Positions 16,364 through 24,918 of a stretch of 42,537 nt of DNA are shown one piece after another. Source of the stretch: DYFC01 sp041658585. Lineage in GTDB: Bacteria; Nitrospirota; Thermodesulfovibrionia; Thermodesulfovibrionales; SM23-35. The first letter of the stretch is position 1. Each line of letters begins with the position of its first letter. A program made the position numbers and the translations under genes. The stretch covers positions 1 to 42,537 of the forward strand of contig JBAZZX010000025.1 of the NCBI GenBank assembly GCA_041658585.1. Reading direction: 5' to 3'. The notes beneath the pieces are model-generated. The model was not told the DNA's origin, searched no databases, and was given only the letters and a program-made list of their open reading frames with translations.

Positions 16364-16442
16364 GTTTAGATTTTAATGCGGTCCGGCATGCAAAGTCCAT
16401 AATCTCTGTGACATAGGGTTTTAAAATGCAGGGGTGAAAGGA

Positions 16443-16793
16443 TTATACCTCGAACGCGTCTATGATATGCTCTATCTGTTTTTGACCGTTATCCGTATAC
16501 ATTATGCTGAGGACATCAAAACGTATCGGAATCTCTTCGCCCTGCTTCTTCATGTAAAGCAACGCCAGGTTTCTCAGTTTCAGTCTTTTCCTGCTATGCA
16601 CCGCTTCGAAGGGATAGCCGAAGGAATCGTTTGCCCTTGTTTTGACTTCAATGAAAACAGTGGTCTCACCGTCCCGGGCGATGATATCAATCTCGCCGAC
16701 ATAATTCTTGTAGTTTTTAGCAATGATCTTATAACCCTTTTTCTCAAGGAATATTACGGCGAGGTCTTCGCCTTTATTGCCAAGTGCTTTCAT
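16443..16793 (-). CDS. yraN: YraN-family (UPF0102) endonuclease-fold protein
   Basis: The 116-residue product has the UPF0102 pattern GNKGEDLAVIFLEKKGYKI, GEIDIIARDGETTVFIEVKTR (split at residues 33-53) and FDVLSI. The D-x(n)-ExK core is that of Holliday-junction-resolvase-like PD-(D/E)XK folds; the cellular role is not settled. A longer reading starting at 16886 would add 31 poorly conserved residues; the Met at 16793 fits the family start. It overlaps the upstream TOPRIM gene by 20 bp, so the two are co-transcribed. Confidence 0.88.
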   Translation of the reverse strand: MKALGNKGEDLAVIFLEKKGYKIIAKNYKNYVGEIDIIARDGETTVFIEVKTRANDSFGYPFEAVHSRKRLKLRNLALLYMKKQGEEIPIRFDVLSIMYTDNGQKQIEHIIDAFEV

Positions 16794-17205
16794 TGCCTTC
16801 GAGCCTTTTAAGGAGCTTGGGTATTCCTTCAATATGGCAGATTTCTTTCTGGCAGAGCATTTTAAGGAGTTCCCTGAATGAGGCAAATTCCTCCCAGAGG
16901 CCGTTTAGATGCATGGATAATGCTCTGTTGAGTTCATCTCCTTTTTTGTCCCAGTCCATGAGCAGAACTACTCTGTCGAATTGCCGCACAACGTCCTCGC
17001 AAAAGTCATAGAGATTTTTACCACCGTGAAGCTTGATAATCTCGCCGCTCAGTCCGAGTTCTCTCAGTGCGAGGGCGTCTTTTTTCCCTTCAACAATGAC
17101 AGGGGCGCTCTCATTGATATCATGCAGGATTTCAAATACCTCCCGTAATCTTTCAGCCCTTTCGAGGTCAATGGTTGAGGGAAGGTTTTTGTGCGTGTTA
17201 AGCAT
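16774..17205 (-). CDS. TOPRIM-domain protein (UPF0292/RNase M5-like)
   Basis: The 143-residue product shows a minimal TOPRIM fold: the glutamate motif PVIVEGKKDALALRELG near residues 35-51 and the acidic DxD-type motif VLLMDWDKKGDEL near 79-91. TOPRIM domains bind metal for nucleic-acid cleavage or strand passage. The gene is closest in style to archaeal UPF0292 proteins and to RNase M5, suggesting RNA or DNA processing; the substrate is unknown. It is the first gene of a two-gene unit with yraN, and diverges from the pilus operon. No good ribosome binding site precedes ATG 17205. Confidence 0.75.
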   Translation of the reverse strand: MLNTHKNLPSTIDLERAERLREVFEILHDINESAPVIVEGKKDALALRELGLSGEIIKLHGGKNLYDFCEDVVRQFDRVVLLMDWDKKGDELNRALSMHLNGLWEEFASFRELLKMLCQKEICHIEGIPKLLKRLEGNESTWQ

Positions 17206-17317
17206 GTCAAAATTATGATACAGGATATAGCTTATAATTTACAAATTCAGGCTAAAATAGCTCAAATCTGCTATTATATTTAAGAGGTTTCAGCTTATTT
17301 TTCAGCTCGTTGCTTAA

Positions 17318-17346
17318 TTGACATTCATAATAGTTTAATATATGTT
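17318..17346 (+). promoter_or_regulatory. Sigma-70-type promoter of the pilus operon, possibly leaderless
   Basis: TTGACA (17318-17323), a 17-bp spacer and TATGTT (17341-17346) form a good promoter. Normal spacing puts the transcription start at about 17353, the A of the first pilB ATG. There is no Shine-Dalgarno sequence before that ATG, so the transcript may be leaderless. No sigma-54 site (GG-N10-GC) was recognised, though PilR normally uses sigma-54. Confidence 0.55.
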
Positions 17347-17352
17347 TTAAAC

Positions 17353-19164
17353 ATGGCGACAAGATTAGGTCAATTGCTTACATCATCAAAAATGATCACC
17401 GAAGATCAGTTGAACGAGGCTATCGGTCTCCAGCGGAGAGAAGGCGGTAGGCTGGGGACGAACCTGATCAAATTAGGATACATAACCGAAGAGAAACTGG
17501 TGTCCTTTTTGAGCAAGCAGTGGGGAGTTCCTGCGGTCACCCTTTCCGATTACATGGTGGACTCTTTGGTGCTAAAGCTCATACCGTATGAGATAGCGAG
17601 AAAATACCTGATCGTGCCTCTTGCCCGGGTAGGCGCCACGCTGACAATCGCCATGGCGGACCCGTCGAATGTTTTTGTTATAGATGATGTGAAGTTCATG
17701 ACGGGTTTTAATGTCGAGGTAGTGGTCGCCGGAGAGTCCTCGGTTATCAATGCCATAAATTCATATTACAAGGGGAAAAACGAAGCTCTGGTTGCATCTA
17801 AAGGACCTGCCCGGAAATCGGAGTTGAAGGCAAAAGACTATACGATATCCGAAGACGAATATAAGGATGGCGGCCAGGCGACGGTTTTTGACGAGAGCCC
17901 TTTGGTTGACGTTGAAGAGTTCGATAAAGTCGTGGGCGAAGCGTTAGACGATGTTGAAGTCATCGAGGATAAAGATGAGGAAGCCGTAAGTGAAGTTGAA
18001 CGGCCTATCGTGAAGCTCGTAAACGGGATACTCATCAATGCAGTAAAGGAAAAGGCAAGTGATATACATGTGGAACCTTATGAGAATTCCTTCAGGATAC
18101 GGCAAAGGGTTGACGGCAAGATGTACACCGTTATGAACTTGCCGGTTAAGATAAAGAGCGCCGTAACCTCCAGGCTTAAGATAATGGCGGGTCTTGATAT
18201 TGCCGAAAGGAGGCTGCCACAGGACGGAAGGATTAAACTGAAAATGGGGAAAAAGAGGGAGATAGACTTCCGCGTCTCGACAGTGCCCTGTCTTTTCGGA
18301 GAAAGGACCGTTTTGCGGCTTCTTGATAAATCAAACCTCCAGGTAGATCTTACAAAGCTCGGCTTTGAAGAGGATGTGCTCAAAGACTTTATGATCGCCC
18401 TTGACAAGCCCTATGGAATGATACTTGTTACCGGCCCTACCGGAAGCGGAAAAACGACTACGCTCTATTCGGCCCTGCAGTACCTGAACAAGATAGGCGT
18501 CAATATATCCACTGCAGAGGACCCGGTTGAATACAATTTTATGGGAATAAACCAGGTGCATGTTAGAGAAGATATAGGTCTTACCTTTGCCGCGGCCCTG
18601 CGGTCTTTTTTGCGTCAGGACCCTGATATTATAATGGTCGGTGAAATCCGCGACTTTGAGACGGCGGAGATCTCGGTCAAGGCGGCCTTGACGGGCCATC
18701 TGGTGTTGAGCACCCTGCATACCAATGACGCCCCGAGCACTATAAGCAGGTTGTTGAACATGGGCATTGAGCCTTTTCTTGTGTCGGCCTCCGTTATTTT
18801 GATCGTTGCCCAGAGACTTGTAAGAAAGGTCTGCACTGAATGCAAAGTTGAAGAAAATGTGCCCATACCTGCGCTGATACAGCTTGGTTTTTCGGAAGAA
18901 GAGGCCCCTTCCGTAAAGGCGTATAAAGGAAAAGGCTGTTCCGTTTGCAACGGTTCAGGATACAAAGGCAGGGTAGCATTATATGAAGTGATGCCGCTTA
19001 AGGAGGAGCTCAAGGAGATGATTCTGGAAGGCGCCTCGGCGGATGAAATCAAGAAGACTTCCGTCAGGATCGGCATGAAAACATTGAGAGCAAGCGGTTT
19101 GGTAAAAATCAAAGACGGCGTTACTACTATAGAAGAAGTTCTCAAAATTACCTTTGGAGACTAA
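17353..19164 (+). CDS. pilB: Type IV pilus assembly ATPase PilB (copy 1)
   Basis: PilB powers pilus extension at the inner membrane. The 603-residue product has an N-terminal GSPII_E domain (residues about 1-150), an acidic linker, then the motor: Walker A GPTGSGKT at 361-368, Asp box TAEDPVEY, Walker B region RQDPDIIMVGEIRD at 421-434, His box STLHTNDA, and a tetracysteine zinc site with C494xxC497 and C529xxC532. All catalytic motifs are intact. It starts at ATG 17353; the paralogue's matching N-terminus supports it. A second pilB of identical length follows 9 bp downstream. Confidence 0.93.
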   Translation: MATRLGQLLTSSKMITEDQLNEAIGLQRREGGRLGTNLIKLGYITEEKLVSFLSKQWGVPAVTLSDYMVDSLVLKLIPYEIARKYLIVPLARVGATLTIAMADPSNVFVIDDVKFMTGFNVEVVVAGESSVINAINSYYKGKNEALVASKGPARKSELKAKDYTISEDEYKDGGQATVFDESPLVDVEEFDKVVGEALDDVEVIEDKDEEAVSEVERPIVKLVNGILINAVKEKASDIHVEPYENSFRIRQRVDGKMYTVMNLPVKIKSAVTSRLKIMAGLDIAERRLPQDGRIKLKMGKKREIDFRVSTVPCLFGERTVLRLLDKSNLQVDLTKLGFEEDVLKDFMIALDKPYGMILVTGPTGSGKTTTLYSALQYLNKIGVNISTAEDPVEYNFMGINQVHVREDIGLTFAAALRSFLRQDPDIIMVGEIRDFETAEISVKAALTGHLVLSTLHTNDAPSTISRLLNMGIEPFLVSASVILIVAQRLVRKVCTECKVEENVPIPALIQLGFSEEEAPSVKAYKGKGCSVCNGSGYKGRVALYEVMPLKEELKEMILEGASADEIKKTSVRIGMKTLRASGLVKIKDGVTTIEEVLKITFGD

Positions 19165-19173
19165 CGGGGAAAG

Positions 19174-20985
19174 ATGGCCTCAAAAATAGGACAATTACTG
19201 GTAAATTCCCGGATCATATCGGAAGATCAACTGAATGAGGCTATCGGTTTGCAGCGAAGGGAAGGCGGGAGACTGGGAGCGAATCTTATCAAATTAGGAT
19301 ACATAACCGAAGAGAAGCTGGTGTCCTTTTTGAGCAAGCAGTGGGGAGTCCCTGCGGTAAACCTTTCCGATTACAGGATAGACCCTTCGGTTTTAAAGCT
19401 TATACCATATGAGATAGCGAGGAAATACCTGATCATGCCGGTTGCGCGGGTAGGCGCCACGCTGACAATCGCGACGGCGGACCCGTCGAATGTCTTTGTT
19501 ATAGACGATGTGAAGTTCATGACGGGATATAATGTTGAAGTTGTTGTTGCAGGCGAATCCTCGATCACATATGGCATTTCTTCATATTATAAGGGAGGAA
19601 GCGACGCGTTAATAACAACCAGGAAAACCGCTTCTACAGAAATGCTTCAGGTAAAGGATTATACCTTTAGCGACGACGAGTTAAAAGACGATGATAATCT
19701 CACCGCCCTTGATGAAGGTATGACCGTTGACGTCGATGAATTTGACAGGGTTGTCGGAGACGCCCTTGACAGTATAGAGACATATTCCGAACAGGATGAT
19801 TATGGAAACGGCGAGATTGAAGAGCCGATCGTGAAACTTGTCAACGGCATATTTATTAATGCAATAAAGGTCGGCGCAAGCGACATCCATATTGAACCTT
19901 ATGAGAATTCCCTGAGAGTGAGGTACCGTGTTGACGGCGTCCTGTTTAACGCTATGAATCTGCCTCTGAAGATAAAGAACCCCATAACCTCAAGAATGAA
20001 GATCATGGCAAAACTCGACATTGCGGAAAGGAGACTTCCGCAGGACGGAAGGATAAAGCTGAGGCTCGGCAAGAAAAGAGAGATAGATTTTCGCGTTTCA
20101 GTGCTGCCCACCCTTTTTGGAGAAAAGACGGTGCTCAGAATCCTTGATAAAGCGAACCTGCAGGTAGACCTCACGAAGCTCGGTTTCGAGGAGGAATCCC
20201 TGAAAACATTTCTTGATTCACTGACTAAACCCTACGGGATGATACTCGTCACAGGCCCCACGGGGAGCGGCAAGACGACCACCCTGTATTCCGCTCTGAA
20301 CTATCTGAACAATCCGGATCTCAATGTCATGACGGCTGAGGACCCCGTGGAATACAATTTCATGGGAATGAATCAGGTGCAGGTAAAAGAAGAGATAGGG
20401 CTTACCTTTGCTTCGGCGCTCAGGGCTTTTTTAAGGCAGGCGCCCAATATTATTCTTGTGGGCGAAATACGCGATTTTGAGACGGCGGAGATTGCGGTCA
20501 AAGCCGCCCTGACAGGCCATCTCGTCCTGAGCACCCTGCATACCAATGACGCCCCGAGCAGTATAAGCAGGTTGTTGAATATGGGTATCGAACCGTTTCT
20601 TATTTCGGCCTCGGTCATAATTATTGTCGCCCAGAGGCTTGCCAGAAAAATATGCGCCGAATGCAGGGAGGAAGAAAAAGTGCCTGTCCCGGCGCTTATA
20701 CAGCTTGGCGTTCCGGAAGAGGAGGCAGGGACGTTTAAATGTTATAAAGGCAAAGGATGTCCTGCCTGCAACGGTTCAGGCTATCGGGGAAGGATAGCCC
20801 TCTATGAAGTTTTGCCGATCAAAGCCGAGATCAGAGAAATGGTGCTTGAGGGCGCATCGTCGGATGATCTGAAAAAGACCGCGATACGGCTCGGCATGAA
20901 ATCGTTGAGGATGAGCGGGCTTACTAAAGTTAAAGAAGGCGTAACCTCTATAGAAGAGGTGATGAGAGTTACTTTTGGAGACTAA
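19174..20985 (+). CDS. pilB: Type IV pilus assembly ATPase PilB (copy 2, variant Walker B)
   Basis: This second copy also has 603 residues and aligns with copy 1 without gaps, with long stretches nearly identical even in DNA (for example around 19290-19356 against 17469-17535). Walker A GPTGSGKT (361-368), TAEDPVEY, His box and the zinc cysteines (CAEC, CPAC) are intact. The conserved RQDPD before the Walker B glutamate is RQAPN here (421-425), so two acidic residues are lost while GEIRD remains. It may be an extension motor with altered kinetics or a hetero-hexamer partner. The binding site is GGGGAAAG. Confidence 0.9.
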   Translation: MASKIGQLLVNSRIISEDQLNEAIGLQRREGGRLGANLIKLGYITEEKLVSFLSKQWGVPAVNLSDYRIDPSVLKLIPYEIARKYLIMPVARVGATLTIATADPSNVFVIDDVKFMTGYNVEVVVAGESSITYGISSYYKGGSDALITTRKTASTEMLQVKDYTFSDDELKDDDNLTALDEGMTVDVDEFDRVVGDALDSIETYSEQDDYGNGEIEEPIVKLVNGIFINAIKVGASDIHIEPYENSLRVRYRVDGVLFNAMNLPLKIKNPITSRMKIMAKLDIAERRLPQDGRIKLRLGKKREIDFRVSVLPTLFGEKTVLRILDKANLQVDLTKLGFEEESLKTFLDSLTKPYGMILVTGPTGSGKTTTLYSALNYLNNPDLNVMTAEDPVEYNFMGMNQVQVKEEIGLTFASALRAFLRQAPNIILVGEIRDFETAEIAVKAALTGHLVLSTLHTNDAPSSISRLLNMGIEPFLISASVIIIVAQRLARKICAECREEEKVPVPALIQLGVPEEEAGTFKCYKGKGCPACNGSGYRGRIALYEVLPIKAEIREMVLEGASSDDLKKTAIRLGMKSLRMSGLTKVKEGVTSIEEVMRVTFGD

Positions 20986-21002
20986 TAATAAAGGGGTGAG
21001 TT

Positions 21003-22097
21003 ATGGCTACGCTTTATGATTTATTGAAAATGATGATTGAAAAAAAGGCCTCCGACCTCCATATTACCACAGGCAGTTCCCCCAGGTTGAGGATTGACGG
21101 AAAGCTTGTAAGTATCGATCATCCTTCGCTGGCGCCGGCAGATACAAAGGCGCTTTGCTATAGTATTCTGACCGACGCCCAGAAACACAAGTACGAAGAA
21201 AATAATGAACTGGACCTTTCTTTCGGGGTCAAGGGGTTAAGCAGGTTCAGGGCAAATATATTCATGCAGAGAGGCGCCGTGGCAGGGGCCTTCAGAACCA
21301 TCCCCTTTGAGATCAGGTCTTTCAAGGAACTCGGGCTTCCGGAGATAGTCGGTGAGCTTGTTAGAAAACCGCGCGGCCTGTTCCTTGTTACAGGGCCTAC
21401 AGGAAGCGGAAAATCTACAACACTTGCAGCCATGGTGGATAGAATCAATACGGAAAGGTATGAACACATCATCACGGTGGAAGACCCGATAGAATACCTT
21501 CATCCCCATAAAAAATGTCTTATAAATCAGAGGGAGGTGAATGCCGATACGGCTTCCTTTAAAGCCGCTTTGCGGTATGTCCTCAGACAGGACCCTGATG
21601 TGGTCCTTATCGGTGAGATGAGGGACCTTGAGACGATTGAAGCGGCGCTTACCGTCTCTGAAACAGGTCATTTGACACTTGCTACACTGCATACAAATTC
21701 GGCGGTCCAGACGATAAACCGTGTCATTGACGTTTTTCCACCCCATCAGCAGGAGCAGATAAGGGTCCAGCTTTCTTTTGTCCTGGAGGGTATTTTTGCC
21801 CAGCAACTGATCCCAAAAAAATCAGGACAGGGCAGGGTCCTTGCCGTCGAGCTGCTTGTCCCAAATCCTGCTATCAGGAATCTTATCAGAGAAGATAAAG
21901 TACATCAGATATATTCAATGATGCAGACAGGGCAGGCGAAGTTCGGAATGCAGACGATGAACCAGTCTTTACAAGATCTCTATTCCAGGGGACTGATAAC
22001 GTATGAGGATGCTATCGGAAAGTCGGCGGTACCCGACGAATTGGTCCAGATGATTCAGAAAGGTATGCCGGCAAACTCCGGTAAAGGGAGGACATAA
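21003..22097 (+). CDS. pilT: Type IV pilus retraction ATPase PilT
   Basis: PilT disassembles the pilus and drives twitching. The 364-residue product has the PAS-like N-domain (KASDLHITTGSSPRLRIDG), Walker A GPTGSGKS at residues 131-138, Walker B VLIGEMRDLET, His box TLHTNSA, and the C-terminal AIRNLIRE motif that is specific to retraction motors. Length and motifs are normal. It starts at ATG 21003 with AAGGGGTGAG upstream, 17 bp after the second pilB. Confidence 0.94.
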   Translation: MATLYDLLKMMIEKKASDLHITTGSSPRLRIDGKLVSIDHPSLAPADTKALCYSILTDAQKHKYEENNELDLSFGVKGLSRFRANIFMQRGAVAGAFRTIPFEIRSFKELGLPEIVGELVRKPRGLFLVTGPTGSGKSTTLAAMVDRINTERYEHIITVEDPIEYLHPHKKCLINQREVNADTASFKAALRYVLRQDPDVVLIGEMRDLETIEAALTVSETGHLTLATLHTNSAVQTINRVIDVFPPHQQEQIRVQLSFVLEGIFAQQLIPKKSGQGRVLAVELLVPNPAIRNLIREDKVHQIYSMMQTGQAKFGMQTMNQSLQDLYSRGLITYEDAIGKSAVPDELVQMIQKGMPANSGKGRT

Positions 22098-22099
22098 AC

Positions 22100-23311
22100 A
22101 TGGCCACGATATTCCAATGGTCGGGGAAGACGGCAAAGGGAACTATTGAATCCGGTGAGATGTCCGCCGGCACAAAAGACGAGGTCATAGCTCAACTGCG
22201 GAGAAAGAATATTGTCGCTACTATCGTTAATGAAAAAGCGAAAAAAGCCGGCAAGATAAGCTTTTTTGGAGGAGGAGTAAACGATAAAGATATCGTAGTC
22301 TTTACAAGGCAGTTTGCCACCATGATAGACGCGGGTCTTCCGTTGGTGCAGGCCCTCGATATTCTGTCGTCACAAGTCGAAAATAAAACGTTAAGCAAAA
22401 CGCTCCAACAAGTGAAAGTCGATGTGGAATCGGGCGCCACCTATGCCGACGCCCTTAGAAAACATCCAAGGGTTTTCACCGAATTGTATGTCAACATGGT
22501 TGCCGCAGGCGAGGCCGGAGGTATCCTCGATACCATACTAAACAGGCTGGCAACATACATTGAAAAAGCGATGAAGCTGAAGAAGAAGGTCAAGGGCGCA
22601 ATGGTTTATCCTATCGTGGTATCGACGATTGCCGTCGGGGTCATTGCCATCATTATGATCTTTGTCGTTCCGACCTTCTCAAAAATGTTTGCCTCTCTGG
22701 GAGGGACCCTGCCCCTGCCGACAAGGGTGGTCGTCAATTTAAGCGACTTTATTGCAGGCGTAGGCGGGCTTCTGACTTTAATCGCAATCACTGCTTTTGT
22801 CATTTTCATCGTTCAGATACGGAGAACGGAAAAGGGGAAGCATGCAATAGACAAGATCCTCCTGAAGCTACCCATCTTCGGCCCTTTGATCAATAAAGTC
22901 TCGGTGGCAAAGTTCACGAGGACGCTGGGGACCCTGGTAAGCAGCGGTGTGCCCATATTAGACGGCCTTGAAATAACCGCAAAGACCTCGGGCAATAAAG
23001 TCGTTGAATATGCCATCATGGACGTCAGAAAAGCCGTTATGGGAGGTAAAACCCTTGCCGAGCCCATTACAAAAGCAAAGGTATTTCCCCCCATGGTCAC
23101 CCATATGATAGCCGTCGGCGAGTCAACAGGAGCGCTTGATTCCATGCTTTCAAAAATCGCCGATTTTTACGATGACGAAGTCGATGCGTCCGTATCCAAC
23201 CTTACGGCTATGATGGAACCTATGCTGATGGTATTCCTCGGCGGCGCGGTAGGTTTTATCGTTGTAGCCATGTATCTGCCGATATTCAAGCTCATTACAT
23301 TGATAAAATAA
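22100..23311 (+). CDS. pilC: Type IV pilus inner-membrane platform protein PilC
   Basis: PilC is the inner-membrane protein that couples the motor ATPases to the pilin fibre. The 403-residue product has two T2SSF domains (about residues 70-190 and 275-395), each with the FTRQFATMIDAGLPL-like or FTRTLGTLVSSGVPI-like opening, and three membrane helices near residues 170-195, 215-240 and 375-395. It begins at ATG 22100, two bases after the pilT stop, with AAAGGGAGGA upstream. Confidence 0.93.
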   Translation: MATIFQWSGKTAKGTIESGEMSAGTKDEVIAQLRRKNIVATIVNEKAKKAGKISFFGGGVNDKDIVVFTRQFATMIDAGLPLVQALDILSSQVENKTLSKTLQQVKVDVESGATYADALRKHPRVFTELYVNMVAAGEAGGILDTILNRLATYIEKAMKLKKKVKGAMVYPIVVSTIAVGVIAIIMIFVVPTFSKMFASLGGTLPLPTRVVVNLSDFIAGVGGLLTLIAITAFVIFIVQIRRTEKGKHAIDKILLKLPIFGPLINKVSVAKFTRTLGTLVSSGVPILDGLEITAKTSGNKVVEYAIMDVRKAVMGGKTLAEPITKAKVFPPMVTHMIAVGESTGALDSMLSKIADFYDDEVDASVSNLTAMMEPMLMVFLGGAVGFIVVAMYLPIFKLITLIK

Positions 23312-23319
23312 ATAATTAA

Positions 23320-24918
23320 ATGTCTTCAGAATTTTCTGAAGGGTTGGAAAAAAAGATAAAGACCCTGATCGCCTTCAGGGTCGTCTTCATAACATTTTTT
23401 TTCGGCTCAACCTTCTTCTTCTGGGGGTTCAGGAGATTCCCCTATCTGCATGCGTTAACGTTTATTATCGTAGCCCTCTATATCCTCACGATAATCTATG
23501 CGCTTTTACTCGGAAAAGTAAAAAAACTTACAGCTTTTGCCTATATTCAGTTGATCTTCGATGTGATTTTAGAAATACTACTCATCTTTTTTACGGGCGG
23601 CATAGACAGTTGGTATTCCTTTACCCTTATTATAACTATTCTGGCTTCGAGTATCGTCTTAAACAAGAAGGCCGGCTTTATTATTGCAACGCTCAGCAGC
23701 CTTCTCTACGGTATGCTGATCAACCTTCAGTTTTATGGCGTGCTCCCTTTGGTCGGTGATTACTTAGTGGAGGCAAAGGAATACTTCTATAAGATATTTA
23801 TACACATTATTTTCTTTTATCTTACCGCATATCTAAGCGGTTATCTCTCGGCCCGGCTTGAAAAGACCGAGCAGAAACTTGAGGAAAAGGACCTCGATAT
23901 CAGGGACCTTGAATTTTTTAACCGGGAAGTTATAGAGAGCCTTCCCAGCGGCCTTTTTACGACTGATGTGAGCGGCAGGGTGGTGATGTTCAACAGGCCT
24001 GCGGAAAGAATAACGGGAATACGCAGAGAAACGGTTATCGGCCGGCATATTGACTCTGTCCTGCCCTTTTTCAAGCTCCCTTTTTCGGAAGGGCGCAAAG
24101 AAGAAACGATAACCGTTGACGGGATACGGAAGATAATCGGTCTTACAATCTCGGGACTGAAGGACTTCGCCGGCCTCACAAAGGGTTTTATCGTCGTCTT
24201 TCAGGACCTCACAAAAATAAAACAATTAGAGCAAGAGATTCAGCAGAAAGAGAAGCTGGCTGCAATAGGAGAGCTCTCCTCAAATATCGCCCATGAAATC
24301 AGGAACCCTCTGGCGTCTTTGAAGGGTTCTATTCAGATGCTGAAAGAAGATTCCCTTACCGCGACTTACAAGAAAAAACTCATGGAGATAGCCCTGAAAG
24401 AAATGGACCGTCTCAACCGGATTATTACGGATTTTCTCGCCTACTCCCGGCCCGGAAAGCCGGAAATTATACAATTTGATCTGCATGGACTGCTTGATGA
24501 AACGGTTGAACTCCTGAAAAATATGGAACAGACCAAGGGGCGTCTATCAATAAAAAAGGAATACAACGGCGCTATGGAGGCAAATGCAGACTCTCAAAAA
24601 ATGAAACAGGTGTTTTGGAACCTTGGATTAAATGCTATTGATGCAATGCATGAAGGCGGGGAGCTTACTATTTCTACACGCAAAGCGGACACTTATATCG
24701 AGATAAAATTTAAAGATACCGGCGTTGGCATAGAGGAAAAAAATATCAGAAAAATCTTTTATCCCTTTTTCACAACAAAAGAACAGGGGACGGGGCTTGG
24801 CCTTGCCATAGCATACCGGATTATAGAGGAACATAAAGGCCGTATGAACATGGAAAGCGTCCCTGGAATTGGCACAACCTTTACAGTTATACTACCTGAG
24901 ACTTATGAAACAACGTAA
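23320..24918 (+). CDS. pilS: Sensor histidine kinase PilS
   Basis: PilS senses a membrane signal, in Pseudomonas the pilin itself, and phosphorylates PilR. The 532-residue product has about six N-terminal membrane helices (to about residue 175), a coiled coil, a PAS domain (about 200-300), the dimerisation/phosphoacceptor site with H325 in NIAHEIRNPLASLKG, and an ATPase domain with N-box NLGLNAIDA (434-442), DTGVG (466-470) and TGLGLAI. The 3' end overlaps pilR by 14 bp. The gene could control other targets; the location argues for PilS. Confidence 0.88.
   Translation: MSSEFSEGLEKKIKTLIAFRVVFITFFFGSTFFFWGFRRFPYLHALTFIIVALYILTIIYALLLGKVKKLTAFAYIQLIFDVILEILLIFFTGGIDSWYSFTLIITILASSIVLNKKAGFIIATLSSLLYGMLINLQFYGVLPLVGDYLVEAKEYFYKIFIHIIFFYLTAYLSGYLSARLEKTEQKLEEKDLDIRDLEFFNREVIESLPSGLFTTDVSGRVVMFNRPAERITGIRRETVIGRHIDSVLPFFKLPFSEGRKEETITVDGIRKIIGLTISGLKDFAGLTKGFIVVFQDLTKIKQLEQEIQQKEKLAAIGELSSNIAHEIRNPLASLKGSIQMLKEDSLTATYKKKLMEIALKEMDRLNRIITDFLAYSRPGKPEIIQFDLHGLLDETVELLKNMEQTKGRLSIKKEYNGAMEANADSQKMKQVFWNLGLNAIDAMHEGGELTISTRKADTYIEIKFKDTGVGIEEKNIRKIFYPFFTTKEQGTGLGLAIAYRIIEEHKGRMNMESVPGIGTTFTVILPETYETT

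Noticed and set aside
16774..17011. Plus-strand frames opposite the TOPRIM gene
   Set aside because: Serine-rich shadow frames antisense to the TOPRIM and YraN genes, without start signals.
17206..17352. Sigma-54 promoter before the pilus operon
   Set aside because: No GG-N10-GC pair with proper flanks was found; a sigma-70-type promoter fits better.
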